A DNA stretch of 64,000 nucleotides from G965207125 sp965207125. GTDB lineage: Bacteria > Pseudomonadota > Alphaproteobacteria > Puniceispirillales > UBA1172. The DNA is taken from contig OZ242263.1 in NCBI GenBank assembly GCA_965207125.1, positions 992,001 to 1,056,000 on the forward strand. The letters are read 5' to 3'. The notes beneath the pieces were generated by a model. It worked only from the letters and a program-made list of their open reading frames with translations, was not told where the DNA came from and searched no databases. Both the position numbers and the translations under genes were made by a program. This document shows, piece by piece, positions 52,854 to 61,220 of the stretch (positions are counted from its first letter, which is position 1; every line of letters begins with the position of its first letter).

Positions 52854-53702
52854 ATGCGGAATCCAATGAGTACAACAGCGACAGATGATGACGTGGCGAC
52901 GTATCATCTCGCCCATCGGGCGGTGATCACAGTCAGTGGTATCGAGGCTACTGATTTTCTCAACAACCTCATCACGATTGATGTAGCTAAACTCGCGGAC
53001 AATGAGGTGTCTGCTGCGTGTCTTTTGACGCCGCAAGGGCGCATTCTGTTCGATTTTCTGATTAGTCCTGAAGGCGATGGTTTTCTGATTGAGACAGACA
53101 TGGAAAGGCGAGACGCACTGCTCACCAAATTGATGCTGTACAAATTGCGCCGACCCATCACGATCACCGCGGCCGATCATATGATAGAGGCGTGTGTGGG
53201 GAGCACGAAAAGGAACGAAGGTTGGCGGCAAGATAAACGTTTTAAGACGGCGGTGTGGAGACGCTACGGCAAGGCCAGTAAGAAAAATTTTGCTGATATT
53301 GCGATGTATCACGCCTTTCGCTACAGACACACGATCGCCGAAGGTGCGGGTGAATTAATCCCTGAAGCAGCGTTGCCGCTTGAGGCGGGTTTTGATCGCT
53401 GGGGCGGAGTTAGTTTTGATAAGGGCTGTTTTGTCGGCCAAGAGGTAACCGCGCGAATTCATTACAAAGGCCTAAGCAAGCGTCTGTATGCCTCAGCGCA
53501 CCTCACGGCGATGGTCAAGCCGCCGGTTGACGTCAGGTCTAATGGCAAAATTATCGGGGAGGTCTTAGGTGCCACGCGCGAGGGAGCGGAGGTGGTCGCG
53601 CTGATCGCCATTCGCCAAGACGCCGACCATGCCAACGCCATGACTGCGGCCGCAGTAACCGGAGAGGACGTTGCGGTCACTCTCACCGCCACCCAATCAT
53701 GA
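52854..53702 (+). CDS. ygfZ: YgfZ/GcvT-like tRNA-modifying/Fe-S assembly folate-binding protein
   Basis: A 282-residue GcvT-related protein with the YgfZ signature KGCFVGQEVTARIHYKG. YgfZ-type (IBA57) proteins bind folate and help maintain certain Fe-S enzymes such as MiaB. The N-terminal part AVITVSGIEATDFLNNLIT is typical. An alternative start is the ATG at 52866; neither has a strong ribosome site. Confidence 0.9.
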   Translation: MRNPMSTTATDDDVATYHLAHRAVITVSGIEATDFLNNLITIDVAKLADNEVSAACLLTPQGRILFDFLISPEGDGFLIETDMERRDALLTKLMLYKLRRPITITAADHMIEACVGSTKRNEGWRQDKRFKTAVWRRYGKASKKNFADIAMYHAFRYRHTIAEGAGELIPEAALPLEAGFDRWGGVSFDKGCFVGQEVTARIHYKGLSKRLYASAHLTAMVKPPVDVRSNGKIIGEVLGATREGAEVVALIAIRQDADHANAMTAAAVTGEDVAVTLTATQS

Positions 53703-53710
53703 TCAAACCC

Positions 53711-53739
53711 TTGCCATTTTTAGCGAATCGTATTATTAA
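53711..53739 (+). promoter_or_regulatory. Sigma70-type promoter upstream of the DUF1013 gene
   Basis: TTGCCA (53711-53716) and TATTAA (53734-53739) are separated by 17 bases. It lies 115 bases before the DUF1013/TrcR start and directly after the ygfZ stop, giving a leader of roughly 105 bases. Confidence 0.5.
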
Positions 53740-53853
53740 AGGGAGACGTGCGATTTTCACCTTTCGTTAGTATCATTTCAGCGTGGCATTCAGTGCTCGC
53801 GGCGGCCGCGAGGAAAATGATCATCGGACACTATTTTTTTCTCTGGAGGAGTA

Positions 53854-54420
53854 ATGAGCGATCTTTTGATGCCAAAAGCCACAGCTGTGTGGTTAATCGA
53901 CAACACCGCGCTGAGTTTTCAGCAAATAGCTGCATTCTGTTCATTGCATGACCTTGAGGTGCAAGCGATTGCCGATGGTGATGTCGGGATCGGGATTCAA
54001 GGATATAACCCGGTCGCCAACAAGCAGCTAGCCCTCGAAGAGATCAAGCGTTGTGAGCCTGACCCAGACTTGCGCCTAGTGCGTTCTACCAGCGACCTGC
54101 CACAACCAACCGCGCGCACCAAAGGAATCACTTACGTGCCCCTCGCCAAGCGAAGCGATAAACCAGACGCAATCGCTTGGCTGATCAAGCACCATCCGAC
54201 CATGAAAGATAGCGTTATTTCGAAACTGGTTGGCACCACGCGAGATACAATCAGCAAAATCCGCACCCGGTCGCATTGGAACATCTCAAATATCACTGCA
54301 AGACATCCGGTGCTATTGGGAATTTGCAACCAAGTTGATCTCGATGTAGCGGTTGAACGAACTGAAAATGAAACCAAATCTGCCCGCGAGCAAGCCGCCG
54401 AAACACCTGAATTGCCGTAA
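53854..54420 (+). CDS. DUF1013 protein, TrcR-like cell cycle transcriptional regulator
   Basis: A 188-residue protein with LMPKATAVWLIDNTALSFQQ at the N-terminus, AIAWLIKHHPTMKDSVISKL and ISKIRTRSHWN in the middle, and a variable C-terminal tail. These are conserved in the alphaproteobacterial DUF1013 family, annotated as TrcR. The central part looks like a helix-turn-helix for DNA binding. GGAGGAG lies just before the ATG. Confidence 0.88.
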   Translation: MSDLLMPKATAVWLIDNTALSFQQIAAFCSLHDLEVQAIADGDVGIGIQGYNPVANKQLALEEIKRCEPDPDLRLVRSTSDLPQPTARTKGITYVPLAKRSDKPDAIAWLIKHHPTMKDSVISKLVGTTRDTISKIRTRSHWNISNITARHPVLLGICNQVDLDVAVERTENETKSAREQAAETPELP

Positions 54421-54452
54421 AAGGCGGCGGTGCAATTCGCCAGAGGACGATC

Positions 54453-54683
54453 ATGACCGATCATGACAACAAAAATACCGATGATGAGACTATCGAGGCC
54501 CTCAAGGAAAAGCTTGAACAGTTAACGATCGAACATCGTGAGATCGATAACACGATTGCTAAACTAACCTCTGGCCCAACGATTGATGCGTTGCACCTCA
54601 AAAATCTGAAACAAAAAAAACTAACGATTAAGGATGAGATACACTCAATTAATCAACAGCTTCTGCCTGACATTATTGCCTAA
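54453..54683 (+). CDS. DUF465 (YdcH-like) small helical protein
   Basis: A 76-residue mostly helical protein: EALKEKLEQLTIEHREIDN and IDALHLKNLKQKKLTIKDEI match the DUF465/SlyX-like coiled-coil pattern. Function unknown. It follows the DUF1013 gene by 32 bases and precedes purE by 14 bases, suggesting co-transcription. Confidence 0.85.
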   Translation: MTDHDNKNTDDETIEALKEKLEQLTIEHREIDNTIAKLTSGPTIDALHLKNLKQKKLTIKDEIHSINQQLLPDIIA

Positions 54684-54697
54684 AAGACGCCTTTATT

Positions 54698-55183
54698 ATG
54701 AGTAAGCCAATAGTCGGAATATGCATGGGTAGCCAATCGGATTGGCCGATAATGCGCCTTACCTCCGAGATTCTTGGCACTCTTGAAATCCCTCATGAAT
54801 GTCAAATTATTTCAGCGCATCGGACGCCGGAGCGATTGCGCGATTACGCACTCAAGGCAAGCGAGCGCGGAATCAAGGTGATTATCGCAGGCGCGGGTGG
54901 TGCGGCGCACCTACCCGGAATGATAGCGGCCAACACCAGCATGCCTGTACTTGGCGTGCCGATTAAAAGCGAAGAACTCAAAGGTATTGATTCGCTGCTC
55001 TCCATCGCGCAGATGCCGGCAGGAGTTCCGGTGGGGACACTGGCACTCGGTGAAGCTGGAGCGACCAACGCGGGTTTGCTGGCGGCCTCTATTCTGGCGA
55101 TTGAGAATAAAGCACTAGCGAGCCGTCTTGTAGCATGGCGCAAGGCACAAACAGACGCGGTTGCACCCACTCCCACATCATGA
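54698..55183 (+). CDS. purE: N5-carboxyaminoimidazole ribonucleotide mutase
   Basis: A 161-residue class I PurE: VGICMGSQSDWPIM at the N-terminus, ISAHRTPERL in the middle and IAGAGGAAHLPGMIA. It converts N5-CAIR to CAIR in purine synthesis. The stop overlaps purK by four bases. Confidence 0.96.
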   Translation: MSKPIVGICMGSQSDWPIMRLTSEILGTLEIPHECQIISAHRTPERLRDYALKASERGIKVIIAGAGGAAHLPGMIAANTSMPVLGVPIKSEELKGIDSLLSIAQMPAGVPVGTLALGEAGATNAGLLAASILAIENKALASRLVAWRKAQTDAVAPTPTS

Positions 55184-56259
55184 TCTTATCACCGTTACCC
55201 GAAGGAAGCGTGATCGGCGTTCTAGGCGGGGGTCAGCTGGGGCGGATGATTATCGAGGCCGCCTCGCAGCTTGGGTATCAAGCTCATGTTTTTGCACCCG
55301 ACGGCGATTCCCCGGCCACCGATATAGCAGCTAAGACAACCCGCGCCAATTACGATGATGAACCCGCGATCAGACATTTTGCCGAGAATGTCGATAGCGT
55401 GGTATGCGAGTTCGAAAATGTTCCAGCACAGACCATGGATATGATTGCTGATCTTGTGCCTGTCAGCCCCGGCGGGAGGGCGCTAGCCACAGCGCAGCAT
55501 CGTCTGGCTGAAAAAAACCTCGCGCGGAAATTGGAAATCTCAACACCGCGTTATGCGGCTGTTAGTGATGTTGATACCTTATGCGCGGCGTTAAACACCT
55601 TCGGGAGCGGAATTCTAAAAACCTGCCGCTTTGGCTATGACGGAAAAGGGCAGGTGCGACTTGAGAAAGATGCGGATGCAGCGGCGGCGCTCGCCGCGCT
55701 GAAAAGCGATGATTTGATTTTGGAGGAAGTTGTCTCGTTCACCGCCGAGGTTAGTTTTATGATCGCGCGGGCGAGGAATGGTGAAATAGCCGTCTGGCCA
55801 GCCACGATCAACCTCCACCGTGATGGAATTCTTCATATCTCTGAAGCTCCTGCCGATGACACAGTCCTACCGCCTCATCTCGCCGCCAAGGGAATAGCCG
55901 CTGTGACTGCGCTCGCTGAATCTTTGGATCTTGTCGGGGTGTTGGCGGCTGAAATGTTTATCACCACCTCAGGACATCTTGTGTTCAATGAGATAGCACC
56001 GCGTCCACATAACTCTTTTCACTGGACAATAGAAGGGTCCGCAACCAGCCAATTCAGCCAACTGGTGCGCATCGCGGCCAATCTGCCATTAGGTTCAACT
56101 GAAACACGGCATCGCTGGCGCATGACCAATATTTTGGGGCAAGATATGGCGGAGTTAGGGGATGCATTAAACCAAGGTAATGTGTTCGTTCATCGTTATG
56201 GCAAGGCTCATGTGCGCCCGGGGCGTAAAATGGCCCATCTTACCCAGCGTCTGGATTAA
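55180..56259 (+). CDS. purK: 5-(carboxyamino)imidazole ribonucleotide synthase
   Basis: About 359 residues from the ATG at 55180 (MILSPLPEGSVIGVLGGGQL); the upstream frame inside purE is rejected because of the ATGA overlap. ATP-grasp segments LKTCRFGYDGKGQVRL, LVFNEIAPRPHNSFHWTIEG are typical. It makes N5-CAIR from AIR, bicarbonate and ATP. Its 3' end overlaps the convergent metA by 20 bases. Confidence 0.95.
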   Translation: MILSPLPEGSVIGVLGGGQLGRMIIEAASQLGYQAHVFAPDGDSPATDIAAKTTRANYDDEPAIRHFAENVDSVVCEFENVPAQTMDMIADLVPVSPGGRALATAQHRLAEKNLARKLEISTPRYAAVSDVDTLCAALNTFGSGILKTCRFGYDGKGQVRLEKDADAAAALAALKSDDLILEEVVSFTAEVSFMIARARNGEIAVWPATINLHRDGILHISEAPADDTVLPPHLAAKGIAAVTALAESLDLVGVLAAEMFITTSGHLVFNEIAPRPHNSFHWTIEGSATSQFSQLVRIAANLPLGSTETRHRWRMTNILGQDMAELGDALNQGNVFVHRYGKAHVRPGRKMAHLTQRLD

Positions 56260-57175
56260 TCTTTTCAACTTCACTCAAATCATAAGGCGTTGCTTGATAA
56301 AGGTCATGCAGCCAGTTGGCAATAAAAAGATAAGCAAAAGGCCGCCATCTGTTGATGGGAAGGTTGTCTGGATTATCATCAGGAAAATAATTTGCGGGAA
56401 ACGGAGTACCGAGCCCCATCTCGCGGTCACGATGATATTCGGCGAGTAGGGTTTCGGCGTCATATTCCAGATGGTTGAGCACAAAAATATCGCCTGAAAT
56501 CTGATGACGGACGATTCCCGGCCCTGAAATGGTGCTCTCAGCCAAAATCTCCAGATCAGCCACAGCGGTAATATCATCGGCATAATTTTCGGTATAGCGT
56601 GAGACCGGCATCGGGAAATTATCGGTAAAGCCTTTCATCAGCCTCGAGTGGTTTTCGGTCACCTGATGGTCAAAGACGCCAAATCGTTTCTGCCCGATCA
56701 AATGCTTGTCGATACCATGAAAATGATAAAGCAACGCTTGTCCGCCCCAGCATATACCCAGTCGCCTAAAACAATGCTTTTGCGACCAGTCCATAATGGT
56801 GACCAGTTCATTCCAGTAATCGACATCGTGAAACGGCATGGTTTCGATCGGCGCACCAGTAATGATCAAGCCGTCATAAAACTCATCACCTACGTCATCG
56901 AGGGAGCGATAAAATCGCCGCAAATATCCGGACTCGGTATTGCGCGGCGTGTAGCTAGCGGTGGTCATCAGGGTTAGTTCGATCTGCAATGGGCTGTTAC
57001 CGAGCAGACGGGCGAATTGAATTTCGGTTTCTTTCTTTTTCGGCATCAGATTAAGCAGCAGCAGTCTGATAGGCCTGATATCTTGATTTTTGGCGGTCTC
57101 ACTCAGAATAAGGTCGACGTTTTCATTCTCTAGAACGGTGCGCGCCGGCAGATCTTGTTGAATTTTGATAGGCAC
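56240..57175 (-). CDS. metA: Homoserine O-acyltransferase (predicted acetyl-CoA specific)
   Basis: A 311-residue MetA. The catalytic Cys142 lies in RLGICWGGQALLYHF and the His-x-Glu in NHLEYD. At position 111, in TGAPIETMPFHDVDYW, it has Glu; in this family Glu111 is associated with acetyl-CoA and Gly with succinyl-CoA, so O-acetylhomoserine is the predicted product in methionine synthesis. The gene converges on and overlaps purK by 20 bases. Confidence 0.94.
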   Translation of the reverse strand: MPIKIQQDLPARTVLENENVDLILSETAKNQDIRPIRLLLLNLMPKKKETEIQFARLLGNSPLQIELTLMTTASYTPRNTESGYLRRFYRSLDDVGDEFYDGLIITGAPIETMPFHDVDYWNELVTIMDWSQKHCFRRLGICWGGQALLYHFHGIDKHLIGQKRFGVFDHQVTENHSRLMKGFTDNFPMPVSRYTENYADDITAVADLEILAESTISGPGIVRHQISGDIFVLNHLEYDAETLLAEYHRDREMGLGTPFPANYFPDDNPDNLPINRWRPFAYLFIANWLHDLYQATPYDLSEVEKINPDAG

Positions 57176-57214
57176 GGTTTCCCCTTGCGGCTTAGCGTCA
57201 AAATCTGAGCTGGA

Positions 57215-57865
57215 TTAGCCTGATTTATGACCTGGGGCGAAATTCCCGGCCATTCGGGTTAGAATTCGAATTCCGGCATTAGCAATTTTTCGCGCAGGCG
57301 CGGTGATCGCTGGAATAGCCGCCACGTCTCGAAGCCTTCTATCCAGAAACTTTTCAACACGCGATAAGTCGGCTGAAGGATTGGCGAGCCAGAACGCTAG
57401 AGTCGCGCTATAGACCGCCGACAGCGTGGCTCTTTTGGTGTAGAAGCTAAAATCAACGGACTTATCGCCAGTCAACCGCCAGATAAGATCGGTGGTTCGA
57501 TAAAGCGTTCTTGGAGCAATCGCACCATAGCGAGGATGGGTAAGGGCTTTGACCGCTGCTACCACCGCATCGCGGCGCTCATGCGCCTGGGTAAGTCTGA
57601 TCATAATAAGGGTTTTGATGGTGCGCCCTACCCCTTGCGGTTTATCCTCGAGCGCATCGAAGGCCGCCGCCATCTCGCGGTCGCTAAGGTCAACAAAAGC
57701 ATCGATCACATCGCCCATGCCATGTGGAAACACAGCCATAACAGTATCTCGATCGATCGCTAAATCAGCAGCAGCGGCGGCGAGGGCTTCGTTGCTCCAG
57801 CCATCGAAGAGAATATGCGGTAGCATCGCCCTGATTAAATCATCTCGCATGTTATCAGTCATCAT
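57215..57865 (-). CDS. COQ9 family ubiquinone biosynthesis protein
   Basis: A 216-residue protein with the TetR-like N-terminal helices (ILFDGWSNEALAAAAADLAI) and the COQ9 core (SFYTKRATLSAVYSATLAFWL). COQ9 binds lipid and assists COQ7 in ubiquinone synthesis. It is transcribed divergently from rpsU, with 178 bases between. Confidence 0.88.
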   Translation of the reverse strand: MMTDNMRDDLIRAMLPHILFDGWSNEALAAAAADLAIDRDTVMAVFPHGMGDVIDAFVDLSDREMAAAFDALEDKPQGVGRTIKTLIMIRLTQAHERRDAVVAAVKALTHPRYGAIAPRTLYRTTDLIWRLTGDKSVDFSFYTKRATLSAVYSATLAFWLANPSADLSRVEKFLDRRLRDVAAIPAITAPARKIANAGIRILTRMAGNFAPGHKSG

Positions 57866-57972
57866 TAATACCTCTCCCTTCTATATAGAAAGGAATGCGG
57901 CTGATGGAAAGTGGATTTTACGCCGAATAAAAACCGTCCGCCGAGATAATTAGTAATAATTAGTAAAGAAGC

Positions 57973-58001
57973 TTCTCAATCACCAAATACTGTGATATAG
58001 T
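57973..58001 (+). promoter_or_regulatory. Promoter of rpsU
   Basis: TTCTCA (57973-57978) and TATAGT (57996-58001) are 17 bases apart, 43 bases before the rpsU start. A short imperfect direct repeat (TAATTAGTAATAATTAGTAA) lies just upstream and could act as an AT-rich element. Confidence 0.55.
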
Positions 58002-58043
58002 GATGTTTCTTTATTATTCGATCATCGAAAGGGATAATATCAG

Positions 58044-58247
58044 GTGTTTGTAACCGTAAGAGATAATAATATCGAGCAAGCTTTGCGCGTGCTCAAGAAA
58101 AAAATGCAGCGTGAAGGTCTTTTTCGTGAAATGAAGAACCGTCGCAGCTATGAGAAACCATCGGAGAGACGGGCGAGGCAAGCGGCCGAATCAACACGGC
58201 GCGTGCGCAAAATGGCGCGCAAACGTATAGAGCGCGACGGGTTTTAG
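58044..58247 (+). CDS. rpsU: Small ribosomal subunit protein bS21
   Basis: A 67-residue basic protein with VTVRDNNIEQALRVLKKKMQ and SYEKPSERRARQ, the bS21 pattern. It binds the 30S subunit near the anti-Shine-Dalgarno region. It is monocistronic between its own promoter and terminator. Confidence 0.97.
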   Translation: MFVTVRDNNIEQALRVLKKKMQREGLFREMKNRRSYEKPSERRARQAAESTRRVRKMARKRIERDGF

Positions 58248-58280
58248 ACTCTCATTTACTGTTATTGATAATTTTGCGTG

Positions 58281-58307
58281 AAGCCACCTTATTCAGGGTG
58301 GCTTTTT
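58281..58307 (+). terminator. Intrinsic terminator of rpsU
   Basis: A stem of AAGCCACC (58281-58288) and GGTGGCTT (58297-58304) with an eight-base loop is followed by T residues. It ends the rpsU transcript and lies immediately after the convergent pntB stop, so it may work in both directions. Confidence 0.85.
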
Positions 58308-58309
58308 GC

Positions 58310-59713
58310 TTAGCCGTGTCCGCCGCCAGAGACTGCGGCGATAATTTCTTCACAGACTTTTTTAGCGTCTCCGAACAACATCATAGTGTTATCGTGAAAG
58401 AACAGAGGGTTATCGACCCCTGCGTAGCCTGGCGCCATCGATCGTTTGACGAATAACACTGTCCCAGCACGCTCAACGTCCAGAATAGGCATCCCGTAGA
58501 TCGGTGAGGTTGGATCAGTTTTGGCAAGAGGGTTGGTGACGTCATTGGCCCCAATGACGAAAGCAACATCGGTTTGAGGAAAATCGCGATTAATCTCGTC
58601 AAGTTCAAGCACTTCATCATAAGGCACATTGGCTTCGGCCAGCAGGACATTCATGTGTCCTGGCATCCGCCCCGCCACGGGATGAATAGCGTAGCGAACC
58701 TTCACACCGCGCTCCTTGAGGATATCACCCATTTCACGCAGGGCATGTTGTGCTTGGGCCACCGCCATGCCATAGCCTGGCACGATAATAACTGAAGCTG
58801 CATTCGCCATGATAAACCCAGCATCATCTGCCCCACCTTGCCTGACCGGCTTGTCAGAATCGACTGCGACAGCAGTGCTACCTTCTGCGCCGAAACCACC
58901 GAGAATAACGTTGAAAAATGACCGATTCATGCCTTTGCACATGATATAAGATAGAATTGCGCCACTTGCTCCGACCAGCGCACCGGTGATGATCAGCAAG
59001 GGGTTGCCGAGAGTAAAACCGATGCCGGCGGCCGCCCATCCCGAATATGAATTAAGCATTGAGACGATCACCGGCATATCCGCCCCGCCAATCGGAATAA
59101 TAATCAAAACCCCAAGCGTGAGCGCGAGAAAGAAAACCATCCAGAATGCGGCTTGGCTGTTGGTGACCACCAACCATACCACCAGCGCCACCATCAAAAC
59201 AGCAAGGGTAGCGTTAAGCAAATGCTGGGCTGGAAACTGAACTGGTTTGCCGCTAACCAGCCCTTGCAATTTACCGAAAGCAATCACTGAGCCCGTGAAG
59301 GTAACACCGCCGACCGCGAGTCCAACTGACATCTCGATCAGAGAACCAAAGGGAATAGCGCCAAAATTGCCGAGGCCATAGGCTTCAGGATCATAGAAAG
59401 CGGCGATGGCGACAGCGCAAGCCGCGAGCCCCACCAGTGAATGAAACGCCGCCACCAGCTGTGGCAAGGCAGTCATCTGGATTCGTAAGGCAACCACAGC
59501 ACCAATTGTGCCGCCAATAAGAACAGCAGCAATGATCGGCCCATAGCTGTTAATTTCAGGCAGGGACAAGGTTGTCAGAATAGCGAGGGTCATGCCGATG
59601 ATGCCATAGAGATTACCACGCCGTGCGGTGGCGGGGGACGAAAGCCCTCGAAGCGCCATGATAAATAGAATAGCTGAGGTCAGATAAAGATAGGGAACGA
59701 GTGAAGCTAACAT
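58310..59713 (-). CDS. pntB: NAD(P) transhydrogenase subunit beta
   Basis: A 467-residue protein: N-terminal membrane segments, then the NADP(H)-binding domain III with SVIIVPGYGMAVAQAQHAL, YAIHPVAGRMPGHMNVLLAE and GANDVTNPLAKTDP. It couples proton entry to NADPH formation from NADH. The start overlaps the PntAB-like stop by one base. Last gene of the pntAA-pntAB-pntB run. Confidence 0.96.
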   Translation of the reverse strand: MLASLVPYLYLTSAILFIMALRGLSSPATARRGNLYGIIGMTLAILTTLSLPEINSYGPIIAAVLIGGTIGAVVALRIQMTALPQLVAAFHSLVGLAACAVAIAAFYDPEAYGLGNFGAIPFGSLIEMSVGLAVGGVTFTGSVIAFGKLQGLVSGKPVQFPAQHLLNATLAVLMVALVVWLVVTNSQAAFWMVFFLALTLGVLIIIPIGGADMPVIVSMLNSYSGWAAAGIGFTLGNPLLIITGALVGASGAILSYIMCKGMNRSFFNVILGGFGAEGSTAVAVDSDKPVRQGGADDAGFIMANAASVIIVPGYGMAVAQAQHALREMGDILKERGVKVRYAIHPVAGRMPGHMNVLLAEANVPYDEVLELDEINRDFPQTDVAFVIGANDVTNPLAKTDPTSPIYGMPILDVERAGTVLFVKRSMAPGYAGVDNPLFFHDNTMMLFGDAKKVCEEIIAAVSGGGHG

Positions 59714-60102
59714 TATTTATCGTCCTTACGTTTGAACATGGCGAGCATCCGTGCGGTGACGATAAAGCCGCCAACAATATTGATCGTGGCGAGCAACACA
59801 GCAAGCACTCCGGCTATCTGGGAAAAATGCGAAGACGCCCCGCCGGCGGCGACCAATGCACCGACAATAATCACTGATGAAATGGCGTTAGTAACGCTCA
59901 TCAAAGGTGAATGAAGTGCGGGGGTAACGCGCCAGACGACGTAATAGCCAACAAAACATGCGAGCACGAAAACCGTGGCGCCGAAAAAAAACGGCGAGAC
60001 CGATGCGTGCTCAACACTCTGGCTCGCGATCGTGATAATCCCTTCAGGCGTGGACGGCCCGGGGATAATTTTATCAAGTGAGGCGGCGAGAATATTTGGC
60101 AT
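59713..60102 (-). CDS. pntAB: NAD(P) transhydrogenase subunit alpha 2 (membrane part)
   Basis: A 129-residue protein with about four membrane segments (YYVVWRVTPALHSPLMSVTN, SSVIIVGALVAAG, INIVGGFIVTARMLAMFK), the membrane part that is fused to PntA in E. coli but separate in alphaproteobacteria. It sits between pntAA and pntB. Confidence 0.94.
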   Translation of the reverse strand: MPNILAASLDKIIPGPSTPEGIITIASQSVEHASVSPFFFGATVFVLACFVGYYVVWRVTPALHSPLMSVTNAISSVIIVGALVAAGGASSHFSQIAGVLAVLLATINIVGGFIVTARMLAMFKRKDDK

Positions 60103-60125
60103 AATATCTTATTCCGGTCAGTGGT

Positions 60126-61220
60126 TTATCTAGAGGTGATCAAGCTGGCGGCAATGATTTCATCGTCGCGGTTGATTATTGGCATTTTAGTGTCGGCGTC
60201 CCACATATTGGTGAGAAAATTAAGTAGGTTTTTGGCATAGAGTATAGACGCGACTTCAGCCACCCTGCCCGCCATATTAGTGTAGCCGATGATGGTAACG
60301 CCATGGACAACAACCACTTCTCCTGCTTGGCTCATCGGACAGTTTCCGCCTTGTTCGGCGGCGAGATCGACGATTACTGAGCCGTGTTTCATGGTTTTGA
60401 CCATATCTTCGGTGATAAGTGTCGGTGCGGATTTGCCGGGAATCAAAGCGGTGGTGATAACGATATCCTGCTCGGTGATGGTGTCGGCGATCAGTTTTTG
60501 CTGTTTTTCCTTATATTGCTCGCTCATTTCCTTGGCGTATCCGCCTGCGGTTTCGGCGGCGAGGAACTCCTCATCTTCAACCGCGACAAATTTCGCCCCC
60601 AGCGATTCCACCTGTTCCTTGACAGCAGGCCGAACATCGGTGGCAGAGACAATGGCCCCCAGACGTCTTGCGGTGGCAATGGCTTGCAATCCCGCGACTC
60701 CTGCGCCCATCACCAGCGTTTTGGCGGGTAGAACGGTTCCGGCGGCGGTCATCATCATCGGGAAAGCTCGTCCAAAGGCGGCGGCGGCTTCGAGCACCGC
60801 CCGGTATCCGGCGAGGTTAGCTTGGCTTGACAGCACGTCCATCGATTGGGCGCGGCTAATTCGCGGAACTAGTTCGAGGGAAAAAGCGGCGATCCCGGCC
60901 TTACCAAGCTTATCAGCAAGCGGATTATCACCGTAAGGCTCGAGCAACCCGATCAACATGGCGTCTTTTTTCATCATCGCGATCTCGCTATCGCTCGGCG
61001 GCCGGGCTTTAAGGAGCAAATCGGCGGCAAAAACCTTCTTCTTATCGGCAATGCTCGCGCCCGCAGCGGTAAATGCGCCATCTGAAATAGACGCCCCCTC
61101 ACCTGCGCCATTCTCGACGATGACCTCAAGGCCCATAGAGATCATTTTTTTAACTGTTTCGGGAACGGCGGCGACGCGATTCTCATCAGCGCGAGTTTCT
61201 TTAGGGATTCCAACGATCAT
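60126..61220 (-). CDS. pntAA: NAD(P) transhydrogenase subunit alpha 1 (NAD-binding)
   Basis: A 364-residue soluble domain I: IVGIPKETRADENRVAAVPE at the start, MGAGVAGLQAIATARRLGA for NAD binding and DLAAEQGGNCPMSQAGE. It is related to alanine dehydrogenase, but the downstream pntAB/pntB genes fix the assignment. Its start overlaps the ABC1 kinase gene's stop (TGATG). Confidence 0.95.
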   Translation of the reverse strand: MIVGIPKETRADENRVAAVPETVKKMISMGLEVIVENGAGEGASISDGAFTAAGASIADKKKVFAADLLLKARPPSDSEIAMMKKDAMLIGLLEPYGDNPLADKLGKAGIAAFSLELVPRISRAQSMDVLSSQANLAGYRAVLEAAAAFGRAFPMMMTAAGTVLPAKTLVMGAGVAGLQAIATARRLGAIVSATDVRPAVKEQVESLGAKFVAVEDEEFLAAETAGGYAKEMSEQYKEKQQKLIADTITEQDIVITTALIPGKSAPTLITEDMVKTMKHGSVIVDLAAEQGGNCPMSQAGEVVVVHGVTIIGYTNMAGRVAEVASILYAKNLLNFLTNMWDADTKMPIINRDDEIIAASLITSR

